NCBI GenBank assembly: GCA_965224215.1
Contig: CBDCYS010000037.1
Span: 124,001-188,000 of the forward strand
From: CBDCYS01 sp965224215
GTDB taxonomy: Bacteria; Acidobacteriota; Terriglobia; Bryobacterales; UBA6623
Direction: 5' to 3'
DNA length: 64,000 nucleotides
The notes beneath the pieces were generated by a model. That model worked only from the letters and a program-made list of their open reading frames with translations. It searched no databases and had not been told where the DNA came from. This document shows positions 9,409 to 20,000 of this stretch, one piece after another. The position numbers and the translations under genes are program-made. Each line of letters starts with the position of its first letter. Positions within the stretch are counted from its first letter, which is position 1.

Positions 9409-11207
9409 CCTGAATTATGCACAGATTCGGCGTAGCCATCGTCGATGGAGTTGTGGCGATAGCGGCACTCGTGTCAACTCAGTGATTTCGCAAGTCGTCT
9501 TTTCTGCTGTTTCCCTCCCCGTTTGAGCCGCCTCCTGATCCCGGCAGGGCAAAAGCGGGCTGGCAAGCGGCGTGTTCCCAGTACGTTGCGGCGAGTGCAT
9601 GAAATTTTATGCATGGAGTGCCCCTCAGCTCAGCGCACCCTCCACCACCGGCGCCAAGCTCGATCCCGGCGGCCCCATCGCCCGCAGCCGTCGCATCAGC
9701 CGTTCAAACAGGCCCTTTTCCTGATAATGATCGCTGTAGCTGACACCCGTTCTGCCGGCGTGCCGCCAGATCTTGGCCGCCACGAACAGAAAACGCAGCC
9801 GCGCCGTCGCCAGGGTGGTGTGCCGCAGCGTCTCCACGCTGGCCTGAGCTTCGCGGTTGAACAGCAGCAGCCAGCAGTTGCGATTGTAGGCCAGCATGGC
9901 CAACTGAAAGTGATTGCGGTTCATGTCAAAGCGGCGCGAGGGATGGGCCGCCAGCCCGGCGTCGTTGTTGGCCTCCTTGATCAGGTTCTCGGCTCCGGCG
10001 CGCTGATTGTAAAACCACACCACCGCCGCGATCGGCTCGGCCAGATTGGTGACAAACACGCGGTAGGTGTAAGCGCTGGTGGCGAACAACTGGTATTGCT
10101 CGGCCGCGCCGGCCTTGGGCTCGTTTTCGTAACGCAGCGCCAGGAAACGGCCGGCCCGCGCCCAGCCTTGCGGTTGGTAGAGGAATTCGCATTCCGCGTC
10201 CGCGTCGGAGCGGGGGGAGGGTTTCCATTCTGCTTGCTGCAAGCGCTCGACCAGGCGCCGCGTTTTGCGCGCCACGATGACGAACTGACAAGCCGCCTTT
10301 TCATAGGCCTCCACCGCCTCCCAGCAATAAAAGCCGGAATCGGCCCGCGCCAGGATTTTCTTCACGCCGCCCGGCAAAGTCCGGAAAGCGCTCTCGAGGT
10401 GGGCGGCGATCTGTCGGCCCGTGGGCCGGTCGCCGTTGCGCAACCCGCCCATCAGGTATTCGTGCGTCTCGGCCAGGAAGGTCAGTATCGGCTGGTAGCT
10501 GCGCTTGCCCTTGTTCTTGGGGTTGTAGCTCTTGCGCCCGCCCATCTGGCGGCCGTAGAGGGTATGCACGGTGGTGTCGGTGTCCAGCGTCACCGTCTCC
10601 AACTTCACGTGGGCCGCGGCCCAGACTCGTTCCCGCAGCTGGCGCTGAATGGAAAGGATCTGCTTCGCCACGTTGAGGTGCAGCGAGGCCAGAAAGCGCC
10701 ACAGCGTGGACTGCGCGGCAGACGCGTCACTTGCAAGATGCCGGTCAGGATGGGGTCGCGAGCGATGAAGCGGAGTTGGTTGAGCCGCGCAAAGCCGACA
10801 TAGAGGCCGAGCACGAGGGCCAGCACGAACTGGTAGGGGCTCATGGCTCGGGTGATCCGTTTGGTCGTGAGGGTTTCTTCCAGCAGCGCTTGGAAGCCGA
10901 GTTTTTCGAGCAGGGTGGCGACGGGCAGCAAGCCGCCGTAGGGAGTCAGATTCTTGCCACGGAAGTGATAGGGCGTGGCAGCCCCGATTTTATTGGGCCG
11001 CGGGGCCCTCGCGCCGGGGCCTTGTTTGACGGGCCTTCGGGAGCTATGCTGTTTTCGTTTGGTAACCATTTGGGTGACCTCCTTGGGGTTGACTGGCGAA
11101 GCTGAAATCTTTGCCAGCCTACCTTTTTACCCCATGTTTTCGGGGGTCCCCAAATGGTTCCTGGCGGCTCAGCCCTCACCAGGTGCACCGGCAGTGCATA
11201 ATTCAGG
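9409..11207 (-). mobile_element. IS1380-family insertion sequence, copy 1
   Basis: A 1,799-bp element with terminal repeats CCTGAATTATGCAC / GTGCATAATTCAGG and a 5-bp target duplication TGAAA at 9404-9408 and 11208-11212. Identical in length and almost in sequence to 21083-22881. It interrupts the M28 peptidase gene. The 426-codon ORF on the opposite strand is a shadow of the transposase. Confidence 0.95.
9625..11069 (-). pseudogene. IS1380-family transposase, in two frames
   Basis: The N-terminal part (start 11069) and the C-terminal part (to 9625) are in different frames and join near 10715-10720, where a -1 shift gives RLPAQSTLWRFLASLHLNVAKQ. The DDE residues lie in LDTDTTVHTLYG, ARADSGFYCWE and GAENLIKEANND. 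The copy at 21.3 kb has the same frame break, so it either predates their spread, is a programmed frameshift, or is a repeated base-calling error. The site has no classical A-rich slippery heptamer. Confidence 0.85.
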
Positions 11208-11721
11208 TGAAACAACTAGGTAAAGGGGAGCAACTCAGCAAGATTCAGGCCATGGTCAACCTGGAGTGTATCGGCGCCTCACCCACGAAGATTTGGCTCA
11301 GCCGGTCCAACAACCTATTGGCCAGCAATTTAGTCCACCTGTCCGAGATTATGGAGTACGAAATCTCGGGAATGGACGTCGGCAAAGTAGGAACGAGCGA
11401 CAACCAACCCTTTGAGAAGGTTGGTATCCCGACGATAACGATACATTCCCTAGACCAGGAGACATTTTCTCAACTTCACTCGCCACAGGATGAGTTCGAA
11501 CTCATTGAGATCGAAGAATATGAAAAGACCTACCGCCTAACCGCCCTCTACCTGGCCTTCTTGGAGGATGTCCTGAGGATGGAGATATTTCAATCGGAGC
11601 GGCTAAAACGGCGGGGGAGGCGGCCCTAAACTCATCGTCGAATCGTTCTCGAGCATGGAGATCGGCTCAGCCGAGAGCGCCGGTTCACATTCTCGAAACC
11701 TGAGGCGCGTACACGCGGTAA

Positions 11722-11792
11722 CTGATCGAGCTTATCCGGCGGTGCGAACGCGGCATCTGTTTGCGGTGACGGGTTGGGCTGATCGCGGGCGG
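11722..11792 (+). repeat. 71-bp direct repeat, copy 2 (lpxA-end duplicate)
   Basis: Repeats the final lpxA codons, here LIELIRRCERGICLR-stop, and the following 23 bases. The four differences from 7445-7515 include two third-position changes and two codon changes (F to L, S to C). After it, a frame-shifted reading continues as KALPHH, which together with VGLIAGG resembles the LpxI start GLIAGGGALP. It looks like a scar of an lpxA-lpxI junction. Confidence 0.85.
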
Positions 11793-11808
11793 AAGGCATT
11801 GCCGCATC

Positions 11809-13170
11809 ATGGCGACCGATAACGCAAAACTTGTAGCCTTCGCGAAGGCCTTCCCGCTGTCGTTTGCGATCTATCTGATTCCCGTTTCCATCGCGCACTG
11901 GTTCACGATTTAGGGGGATAAACTGTGGACGGAAATCGAGCGGGGCGGCGACTATCGGGACCCTGAGTGGTTTGCTCTGGATCTGGCGCTGGCGGCCGTT
12001 TTGCAACTCGTCGCGTGGATGTTGTGGTTTTGGTTTTTCCGGCGGCCGAGTCTCATGCGGTTCGTGGCGATTCAGGCCGCGACACCCCTGTTCTGGCTGA
12101 CAATCAATCAGGTCTATGAGAAAACTCTTCCAAGATATTTTCTTGTCGCTCCAGATTCGGCGGCTTCGCAGGAGAGTTGGCCGGAAGAATGTTCTGCCGA
12201 AGGCATGTCGTTCTTGTTGCCCAGCCAGCCCGCGGACGGGTCGGTTGAACGAGCGGGCGAGCTTTGGCTGAGCTCTCCAGACTCGGCCCCGACGCTGCTG
12301 CAAATGCCCGGCTGCGCCATCACGGCGGTCGACCGCCAAGAAGGCGGGGACTGGGTACCCTACGTCGCTCCAGGAGGACGGATGCTCTTCGGCGCTGGGC
12401 GTTCGGAATCCGGCAGGTCTCCGGCTACGTGGTGGTTCCTTTCTTCGCCAGGCTCCGAACGCCTGCGGATTGAATCTTCAGCCGATGTTGCCGAGGGGCC
12501 GATCTCTTCGGGCAAACTCTCGAATGATGGGAACTGGGCCGCTTGGCTCATCACCCGATCCGGCCCGCCGGGGGCGCGGCGACTGGTCGTTATTAAGCCG
12601 TTGACCGGCGGGGAGGAAATCCGCTTCCATCTCGACAGTTTCGGCGGCAGCCCCTTCGAACTGCTGGCGCTGGATATGGAATCGCGGCAGCTAACGATAG
12701 CGGCATACGACAACATCTTCGCGGTCGATTTGGACACCCCCCGTGTAGTTTGGGGGCCCCACGCGGTTCCGGACGTCGCGCTACGGGGAAACGGAATCAG
12801 ACGAATCGGAGACGGCTGGATTGCCTGGGATACCCATACCGACACCGGCGTAGAGGATGATATTGTTTGGTCTTTACCGTCGGGTTCGGGGTCTCATACT
12901 GTTCTCAAAGGGAGACGAATCCGCTCGGTTGCGATCAGCGCTGGCGGGCAGTTGATCGGGGTTTCCGTCAACCCAAAACACGAGCGCTTACCCGACGCAC
13001 AGCCCTCCATTTACGTGTTTCGCACCTCAGATGGGGAGGAGGTATTTCGACGCTACGCCCCGCCGAGAGTGTTGGCCGGCAGTATCCAGTTTCTCGGGGA
13101 CGAGTTCTTTGCCTACGAGGAATCCGGTGCGGTGCACGTCTTGCGTGTTGCGGCGGCAGCAGCGCCCTGA
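11809..13170 (+). pseudogene. Membrane-anchored beta-propeller-like protein, in-frame stop
   Basis: ATG 11809 opens a frame MATDNAKLVAFAKAFPLSFAIYLIP that meets TAG at 11911-11913 and then continues without interruption to 13170, 453 residues in all. Two hydrophobic segments lie in the first 105 residues (around FAIYLIPVSIAHWF and VLQLVAWMLWFWFF). The rest is beta-rich with repeated short blades (GGRMLFG, DGNWAAW, DLDTPRVVWG, GSIQFLGDEF), similar to TolB/WD40-like propellers. I do not recognise a specific family. The stop could be a recent mutation, or an error in a run of five Gs just after it. Confidence 0.6.
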
Positions 13171-13374
13171 CCTTGCCATGCACCTTCGACTCTCATTGAA
13201 CGACGGTTCTCGCCCAGGCTTGCGCCGAAGCGGACACCTCAGCTATCGTTACGGCAAGGAACCTGCCTTGGAGCGGGTGCGTCTCAACAAGGAGAGCACT
13301 GTGTCTCCCAGCAGAGTTCGGGGTCGGTTAGACCAGTACACGAGGACCACAATCAGAGTTGAGGACCAAAGCTC

Positions 13375-14211
13375 ATGAGTAACTTGCGAAGCGTCGCTCC
13401 AATCTTTCTTGTCTGTATGCTTGTTGGCCTCTGTTCGTTCACGCTGGGTACAGCGCCGCTGCAGGCAGCCGAGCCTGCCACGGCGGGCGACCTGCCGATG
13501 CCGGTCGACGACATCGTCAAGCAGTTCGTCAATAAGGAAACCGAGTTTGCCCGCGCGCGTGAGAACTATACCTACCGCCAGACAGTAAAGATCTTCGAGT
13601 ATGACGAAGTGGGCGGCATTCGCGGCAAGTATCACGTGGTCGCCGACATCATTTTCGGGGCCAAGGGCGATCGAACCGAGCGGGTCACCTACGCTCCCGT
13701 GCCGACCCTGAAGAACATCATCATGACCCGGGAAGACTTGGAGGACATCCGCTCCGTCCAGCCGTTCGTGATGACCAATAAAGACCTCCCCAACTACGAC
13801 GTTCGCTATCTCGGGCCCCAGAGTGTCGATGAAATCGAAACCTACGTCTTCTCCGTAAAGCCGAAGAAGATGATCAAAGGCGAGCGCTATTTCGTGGGGC
13901 AGATCTGGGTCGATCAGCGCGACCTGCAAATCGTCAAGACGGACGGCAAGGCAGAAGGAATCCTCAAAAAAAAGGGGGGCCAGCAGTTCCCTCAGTTTGA
14001 AACCTACCGCGATCAGGTGGACGGCAAATACTGGTTTCCCGTCTATACGCGCGCCGACGACACGCTGCACTTTAAGAGCGGCGATCAGAAGATCCGCATG
14101 ATCATCAAGTACGAAGACTACAAACAGTTCAAGAGTGACGTCGACATCAAGTTCGGCGGCATCATCGACGATACGGCGACGCAACAGCCCGAAGCGCCGG
14201 AACCGAAGTAA
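13375..14211 (+). CDS. Exported outer-membrane lipoprotein-sorting (LolA-like) protein
   Basis: 278 residues with a signal peptide (APIFLVCMLVGLCSFTLG, cleavage near QAAEP). The rest fits the LolA/LolB-like half-barrel seen in outer-membrane lipoprotein-sorting proteins: alternating strands with YTYRQTVKIFEYD, RYFVGQIWVDQRDLQIVKTDG and GKYWFPVYTRADDTLHF. The VDQRDLQIVK segment is characteristic of that fold. Predicted periplasmic, binding a lipid or lipoprotein; exact role unknown. It is about 200 bp from the preceding gene, so probably transcribed alone. Confidence 0.7.
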   Translation: MSNLRSVAPIFLVCMLVGLCSFTLGTAPLQAAEPATAGDLPMPVDDIVKQFVNKETEFARARENYTYRQTVKIFEYDEVGGIRGKYHVVADIIFGAKGDRTERVTYAPVPTLKNIIMTREDLEDIRSVQPFVMTNKDLPNYDVRYLGPQSVDEIETYVFSVKPKKMIKGERYFVGQIWVDQRDLQIVKTDGKAEGILKKKGGQQFPQFETYRDQVDGKYWFPVYTRADDTLHFKSGDQKIRMIIKYEDYKQFKSDVDIKFGGIIDDTATQQPEAPEPK

Positions 14212-14697
14212 AGCTTACGAATGCGCTTCGTCCGGGCGGAACCTTAAGAAACCAGCAACGGAGCCCCAGGCGCAGGCACGGGGTCGCGGCAAGGTCTTGG
14301 TAGGGGTGTTGCGTGCTACGCCCGACCGTGGACTTCCGTCCACGGCTCTGTCCGACCGTCTGCTACCTCAGCGCTCCGGGCCGACGTAGCACGCTGAGAG
14401 ATTGCTCCACGTCAGAAAGGCCAAACTCGAGGGGGCGTCAAATACTGTCATTTACTGTCATTTTGAAAACTAGGTCTTTATGAATCAACAACTTAAAACA
14501 AAACGACACGCGGCCATTGAGGCTCTCTTGGTGTCGGAATGATCATTCGAGGGGCATTAGGTGGGGCAAAAGAGAGTAAATGAGAGTGCATCCATCAATC
14601 GCCGAATGAAGCCGCGAATGAAGCCGCCGAATGAAGCTGGGAAGCTTCGAAACGCCGGGCCCACCGGCCGATGGAGACGCGAAGCGAGCTAAACATC
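14212..14697. other. Intergenic region with hairpins and an A/T-rich patch
   Basis: No gene found. It holds a perfect 8-bp stem (CCGTGGAC-TTCC-GTCCACGG, 14326-14345) and an outer 10-bp inverted repeat GCGTGCTACG (14311-14320) / CGTAGCACGC (14385-14394). The sequence around 14302-14324 resembles 61610-61635. A locally AT-rich stretch lies at 14440-14515, before the IS200 element. Confidence 0.5.
14326..14345. terminator. Hairpin downstream of the LolA-like gene
   Basis: Perfect 8-bp GC-rich stem with a 4-base loop, 115 bp after the stop at 14211. There is no T-run, so it may be a REP-like palindrome rather than an intrinsic terminator. Confidence 0.35.
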
Positions 14698-15290
14698 CAC
14701 CGCCTGAAAGGCGGTGGGTTACGTTTCGACTGAAAGTTGGGGTTGCGGCTCAAGCCGCCTGAAGCTGTCCGGCTCACAGCCGGCTCAAGACTTGGTGGGC
14801 GCTGTAATCTTGAATCCTTCCCCGTCCTCATCCCATTTCTGGCTCTCAATGTATCTCTTGATCGTTTCTTCATCTACCGCGCCCACCGTCGCACAAAAGT
14901 AGCCGCGTGCCCACAGATGTTGGCCCCAATACCGTTTCCGCAACTCTCCAAACTCGTCCTGTAATCGCCGCGACAACCGCCCCTTCAGGTACTGCACCAG
15001 CTTCGACGGCGCTAGTTGCGGCGGAGCCGTCACCAACATGTGCACATGATCCGGCGACACCGCGCCCCGGATCACCGCCACTCCCCTCGCTTCACAGCTC
15101 TGCCGGATCAGATCCCGCACCCGCTCTGCCACCCTGCCCCGTAACACCTTGTAGCGGTACTTCGTGATCCATATGAGGTGATATTTGATGTCGTAGACCG
15201 AATGCGCTTCTCGCCGATATTCTTCCATCCCCCCATTCTCATCCAGAACTGCTTGCAGCTGACCGCCTGAAAGGCGGTGGGTTTAGACCT
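14690..15290 (-). mobile_element. IS200/IS605-family (IS200-like) element
   Basis: One Y1 transposase gene bounded by near-identical subterminal hairpins with CCGCCTGAAAGGCGG at their core: 14698-14716 and 15262-15278. These imperfect palindromes at both ends are what IS200-type transposases recognise on single-stranded DNA. As usual for the family there is no target duplication, so the exact ends are approximate. Confidence 0.85.
14785..15228 (-). CDS. tnpA: IS200/IS605 TnpA-like Y1 transposase
   Basis: 147 residues, the normal length. The HUH motif is HVH in SPDHVHMLV (residues about 60-68), and the catalytic tyrosine is in EETIKRYIESQ near residue 126. The N-terminus VYDIKYHLIWITKYRYKVL is typical. 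Catalyses single-strand excision and insertion. The frame is intact, so the element could be active. No TnpB/IscB partner is present. Confidence 0.93.
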   Translation of the reverse strand: MEEYRREAHSVYDIKYHLIWITKYRYKVLRGRVAERVRDLIRQSCEARGVAVIRGAVSPDHVHMLVTAPPQLAPSKLVQYLKGRLSRRLQDEFGELRKRYWGQHLWARGYFCATVGAVDEETIKRYIESQKWDEDGEGFKITAPTKS

Positions 15291-15401
15291 GGTGATTGAA
15301 CTAAACCCTGGCGCCACGCGCAAGTCAGGGCTCAAGTGCGCCCTCCGCAACAACCCGCCAAGAGGGTCCACCCTGCCTCGTTCGGCGGAGCCGTGTCCCA
15401 G

Positions 15402-16154
15402 CTACGACAGGATGCGAATCGTTTCGGGAATGGTTGTGCGCTCGCCCAGGCGCACGGCTTTCGTCACCAGCCCCAGCTTAAGCCCGGGGTGGCGAATCAG
15501 CTTGGCAATCTTTACGACGCCCGTATCCAGCTGAGTGATCTTGCGTGCCTGCTCGGCCGCGGTCATCGGGGCCAGTTGCTCGGCCACGCTCCAAGCAAAG
15601 TCGCGAGCGCGTCCCATGCTGAAATTGATGATCTTGTCTTCGGTCCCGCCAAGGAACCGGTTGAGTATTCTGAGCGGGGTCCAAACTTCGGCAAGTTCGT
15701 TTTGGACGTCGCCTACCAGAGCGGAGAGAATCGTATTGATTCGGTCGAAATCAGGGCGGAGAGACGTGACCTGAGACGCCGGTACAACGCGTGCCGCAGC
15801 GATACCTAAGTCGAGATTGATGTGCGCATTCATGCCCAACAACAGGTGCTGCAGAACGATCGGCCAGAACTGATCCGCCGCGGCAAATGCGTAGCGCCAG
15901 GCCGCGCTGGACTCGCCCCCGCCGCGCCACCGCTCGAAGGCGTCCAAGTAGCGGTTGGCAAAGATAACGTCGAGCCGTTCCATTCGCGGCCCGTCCTCGA
16001 AGAAACCGTCGTCGATGCCGCTTTTTACTTTGCCGGTGACTCTTCGATACAGCGCCGCGAAATAGCCGGCCCGTGAGTTGTTGCCGCTCGCCCAATCGAT
16101 GATTTCGCTGAGGCGATCGACTACCTGGTCTACGGTTTCGGCGGTTTGAGACAT
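15402..16154 (-). CDS. DUF5995 family protein
   Basis: 250 residues, cytoplasmic, no signal peptide. Matches the DUF5995 pattern as I know it: an N-terminal VDQVVDRLSEIIDWASGNNSRAGYFAALYRRVT segment, and the central HLLLGMNAHINLDLGIAAA motif with conserved His and Asn/Asp residues. Function unknown. It is oriented against the DUF433 gene, with about 155 bp between their starts. Confidence 0.8.
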   Translation of the reverse strand: MSQTAETVDQVVDRLSEIIDWASGNNSRAGYFAALYRRVTGKVKSGIDDGFFEDGPRMERLDVIFANRYLDAFERWRGGGESSAAWRYAFAAADQFWPIVLQHLLLGMNAHINLDLGIAAARVVPASQVTSLRPDFDRINTILSALVGDVQNELAEVWTPLRILNRFLGGTEDKIINFSMGRARDFAWSVAEQLAPMTAAEQARKITQLDTGVVKIAKLIRHPGLKLGLVTKAVRLGERTTIPETIRILS

Positions 16155-16310
16155 GGGCGTCCCGGTTTGGAGTTGGTGGGGTAGATTTGGCGGTGCCGGC
16201 GGCTGGCTGTTTGCTGAATCTCAGCAACCAGCCGTGTTCTTGGCATGAATGCTATGTTTAGAATATACGGGCCTATAGGTAAGCCCTCAAGCTCGAATCC
16301 CAAGCCTCGT

Positions 16311-16508
16311 ATGAGATTCTCACGAATCACTCTAGATCCCGCGCAGATGGCTGGTGTGGCATGCATTCGAGGCATGCGCATTCCCGTGGCCACGATCATC
16401 GGCATGGTCGCTGAAGACATGTCGACGGACGAGATTCTTTGTGCGTACCCTGATTTGGTTCTGGAAGACATTCGAGAAGCCATGATGTTTGCCGCCCATG
16501 CGCATTGA
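16311..16508 (+). CDS. DUF433 domain protein (antitoxin-like)
   Basis: 65 residues from ATG 16311; upstream in-frame starts (16245) add an unrelated leader. The sequence RITLDPAQMAGVACIRGMRIPVATIIGMVAEDMSTDEILCAYPDLVLEDIREAM is a full DUF433 domain, a small winged-helix fold. These proteins usually pair with a PIN-like DUF5615 toxin directly downstream. No such partner follows here, so it is an orphan or its partner was lost. Confidence 0.85.
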   Translation: MRFSRITLDPAQMAGVACIRGMRIPVATIIGMVAEDMSTDEILCAYPDLVLEDIREAMMFAAHAH

Positions 16509-16567
16509 ACACAACCGTATTCGAGTGCGTCCTTTGCCGATTCTTGAGTGACGAAGTCAGGACGTTT

Positions 16568-17089
16568 CTAAAACCCGTACCGCAACTGGAATTCCATCAC
16601 TCGCGCACCGACCAGCACGCTGGAGATGCGCCCGAACTGCGTCGAACCGATCGCCTGACTGCCCGCGAAAAATGACGGGTGGTTCAGGGAATTCGAAATC
16701 TTGACGCCGAACAGAATCGATTGGGTCTCCTTGAACTGGATGCTGCGATCGATCGCCAGATCGAAGCCCAGCGCGCTGGGGCCGGAGAACATCCGCTGCT
16801 GAAGACTGCCCACTTCTCCGGGGCCGGGGTGTGAGAACACTTGGCCAGCGAAGGGTGCTTCGCCATCCGCCGCGACGCCGCTATTGTCACGCGGACTGAT
16901 AGCGCTCTGGTCGACGAAGAATGGGCCGTCTCCGGTGACACGCAAACCGACGATTTTGTCAAGCTCTTTTTTCGTCAGGGAAGTCGTCGCGGTATTCTTG
17001 AAAGAGTGGGCCGTGCGGTTCAAAGTGCCGCGGCCGGATAGGATCGAAAGCGGCGCGCCGGATTGGTAGGTGATGAGGCGGCGGGGCAC
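16568..17089 (-). pseudogene. TonB-dependent receptor, C-terminal fragment
   Basis: About 170 residues homologous to the end of the complete receptor at 17093-20710. The shared landmarks are QSGAPxSILSGRGT, DGPFFV/I, FSGPSAL and a terminal aromatic strand (FQLRYGF here, LHLRYSF in the neighbour). It begins within 5 bp of the stop of the complete gene, so this is the tail of a tandem paralogue whose first 1,030 or so codons are gone. No start signal; not expected to be made. Confidence 0.85.
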
Positions 17090-17092
17090 CGG

Positions 17093-20000
17093 TCAGAAGC
17101 TATATCGCAAATGCAACTCGATGACCCGTGCTCCCGTCAGGGAACTAGTGATGCGGCCGAACTGAGTGGCGTCGAGAATGTGATCACCGGAGAGGAACGT
17201 AGGGTGATTTAGGAAGTTCGAGAAGCTGGCGCCGAAGCGTACCGATTGCGTCTCAGTCAGCCGCGTGGTTTTATTCACTGCAAAGTCAAGCGCCAGCGCG
17301 GAAGGGCCGCTGAACATGCGCCGCTGCAGGGTTCCCGCCTCGCCGGAGTCTGGGTGGAAAAAGACTTGTCCTGGGAAGGGTTCGGGTTCTCCACTGTCTG
17401 GCGCCACGCCTCGTCCATCGAGCGGGTTGATCGCGCTCTCAGAGATGAAAAACGGCCCGTCCGCCGTCATCCGGAAGCCAACGATCTCGTCGAGCTGCTC
17501 CCTGGTCAGGTTGGAGACCGCCGTGTTTTCTCCCCGCCCCACGCGGTTGATGGTGCCGCGGCCGGAGAGGATCGACACTGGCGCTCCCGACTGCCACGTG
17601 AAAATCGATGAGATCGTCCAGCCCCCGATGAGCTTTTCCAGCCCAGGTTTGTTTTGAAGCCGGGCTGCGAAGGGAAGCTCGTACACAAAGTTCAGGTTGA
17701 AGACGTGGTTCAGGTCAAAGTCGGCACGGGCCCTTTCGAGCTCCGGTTGAGCGATGTCAAGGAAGGGATCAAACCGCACTGGCGTGCCGCTGGAGTCCGT
17801 CAGCACTTTTGAGAAGCTGTAGTTCGCCTGAAACACAAGGCCCTCGGCAGCGCGGCGGCGCACCTCGGTCTGAAAGGCGTGGTAGCTGCTGTTTGAAAAG
17901 TTTGTCAGCATGTCCGTTACTAACGCGTTACGGTTATGGCGAAAACCGACCTCTGTCCCCTCGGTGAACCCATTGAATATATACAGGAATGCGAGGTCCC
18001 CTGGCTCTCCTCTCTTGATGGGTCCTTGAAACGTCGGGTCGCTCAGCAGTCCTTTATCTTTCAGATGCCGAAAGAACGTTAGAGGCTGGCTACCCGCGAT
18101 GCCAGCATCGAACTCGGGGTTGAACTCGCCCATCTGTGCCTGGGCAAGGAATCCGTTTGACCGCGCCCGCAAAAAGTCGTCGAGAAATCCGTTCTCGCGG
18201 AGAACCACCTGATTAAAGTCGAAGGCACGAAGAAGCTTGGTGCCCTTATTGCCGACGTAACGCACTTCGAACACGGTGTCCCAACCTAAATCGTGCTGAA
18301 TTCCGAAGTTCCACTGTTGGACATAAGGCGTGCGCAAGCGCGGATCGATCGTGAAGAGGGCGGCCAACGGATCGAGGGCCTGGTTCTCGCTGACGTTTCG
18401 GGGTACCTTGAGCTCCGGCGTGTCGATCTCAAGCAGCGGTCCGCTCAAGAAAAGGTCTAGGTTGATCTCTCTTGCCGTTTGTTGCAGCCCATCATTCGCA
18501 CGGGTGGCGTTCTGCGCGGCCTGCGTCACTTCGTCGTTGACGTAGTTGATGCTGTAGCCCGCCCGAATGGCAGTGCGGCCATCACCAAAAACATCCCAGG
18601 CGATTCCGACATTTGGGACGTAGTTGTTTAGGTCGGCTTCCCAAAGAGGCCTTCCCACTTCGCCTCCGGCAAAGTCGAGGATGGCGTCTGACCGCAACAT
18701 GTCGAAGACGCCCCCGGGTCCGGGAACAGGGTTCAGCATCAGCGCGTCGCGTTCATCGAACCGCCCAAAGTACTCCCAACGTAAGCCCAGGTTTAGTGTG
18801 AAGCGCGGTGTGACGCGCCAACCGTCCTGGAAGTAGAGGGCCACGGAATCGAGGCTGTAGCGGCGCCGGAACTCCGAACCCGGCACAAAGCCAAAATTCC
18901 GGTCGGTGACGTTGAACCTCTGTCCTGCCTGGCCGACGATGCCTCCTAGGGTCGCCAGTAGACGTTCAGCGGCAAAGAAATCGTTGGAATCAATTCCACC
19001 AGGGAAAAAGCGGTCGGCTAGGGCGAACTGGCTGTCCGGTTCGATATTGAGCAGAAACGTCGGGAGCGTTCCCCCGCTGTTGAACGTTTCCACTCGGATC
19101 TGCTGCGTCTGCACTCCGAAGCGCAAGGAATGGTTGCCACGCTGATGCGCAGTGTTGTTCATGAAATTGAACGTGTTGGTATACCGGCCTTCGGGATCGA
19201 AATTTACGACAGGGTTCCTGAAGAGGAAACCGTCGAGCAGAATGTCTCCCCGGTTCTCGGTGGTGCGAAAGTCACCGGGTGCCAGGTTGAAGCCACCACG
19301 TAGCTCGTTCGACCAGCGCGCGCCAGGACTCCAGCGCCACGCCAACGACAAGAAGTTCGTGTGCCCGAAGTCTTGGACTCCGGGGATGCGATGGTAGCCG
19401 TTGCCGGCGTCAGGCCTCTGGTTGCGCTCGCGGGTGTACTGGTAGGTAGCGCTAACGAGATGCTTGGCGGAAAGAGTCCAATCGAAGCGGTTGGTCACTG
19501 CGTCGCGGTCGGAGTCGTTCCGTGTTAAGAAGCGATAACCGGCGGTGTTACGCAGTTGGTCGCGGTCGCTGTCGCCTACGTCAAAATTGTTGATCTGGTC
19601 CGGGCCTGGAATCTGGTCCAGAATGGCTTTGGCGACCGGGTCGACCTGCAGCGCCTGCATGCGCAACACGTTCACCTGTTGCAGGTTCTCGTTTCGGTCA
19701 ACGTACCGGAAAATTCCTCGGCGCGCTTCGGCCGTGAGGATTGTCGCATTGTCCAACGCCTCCGACCGCCTGCGGAACGCTTCGTAGTTGGTGTAGAAAA
19801 ACAGCTTGTTCTTGAGGATCGGCCCGCCTAGTGAGCCGCCAAGTTGATTCTGGTTCAAAACCGGTTTGGGCAAGCCTTGGCGATTGCTGAACCACTCGGC
19901 CGCCGAAAGGGCCGAGTTACGGTTGTGCCAATATAGGCTACCGTGGTACTCGGACCCACCCGATGGCGTCGTGAAGCTCACATGCGAAGAGCCGCCGCTG

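Larger units (their letters stand above)
8929..11629 (+). pseudogene. M28 family metallopeptidase, interrupted by IS1380
   Basis: Two exons of one gene on either side of the IS1380 element: 8929-9408 and 11213-11629. Part 1 has a signal peptide (LVVTIAVCIWSFTSPAAANG) and the M28 zinc ligands AHLD, LDNWSS and GEERG. Part 2 has the remaining ligands SDNQPF and HSPQD. Removing the IS and one copy of the TGAAA target duplication gives a continuous frame, KGFVKQLGKGEQ, so the insertion caused the break. The intact product would be an exported aminopeptidase of about 300 residues using two zinc ions. The IS4 element just upstream probably also hit its promoter. Confidence 0.88.

Noticed and set aside
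9523..10803. 426-codon plus-strand ORF (also at 21197-22477)
   Set aside because: Antisense shadow of the IS1380 transposase; its composition is high in Arg, Gly and Gln with no motifs, and it appears only where the transposase does.
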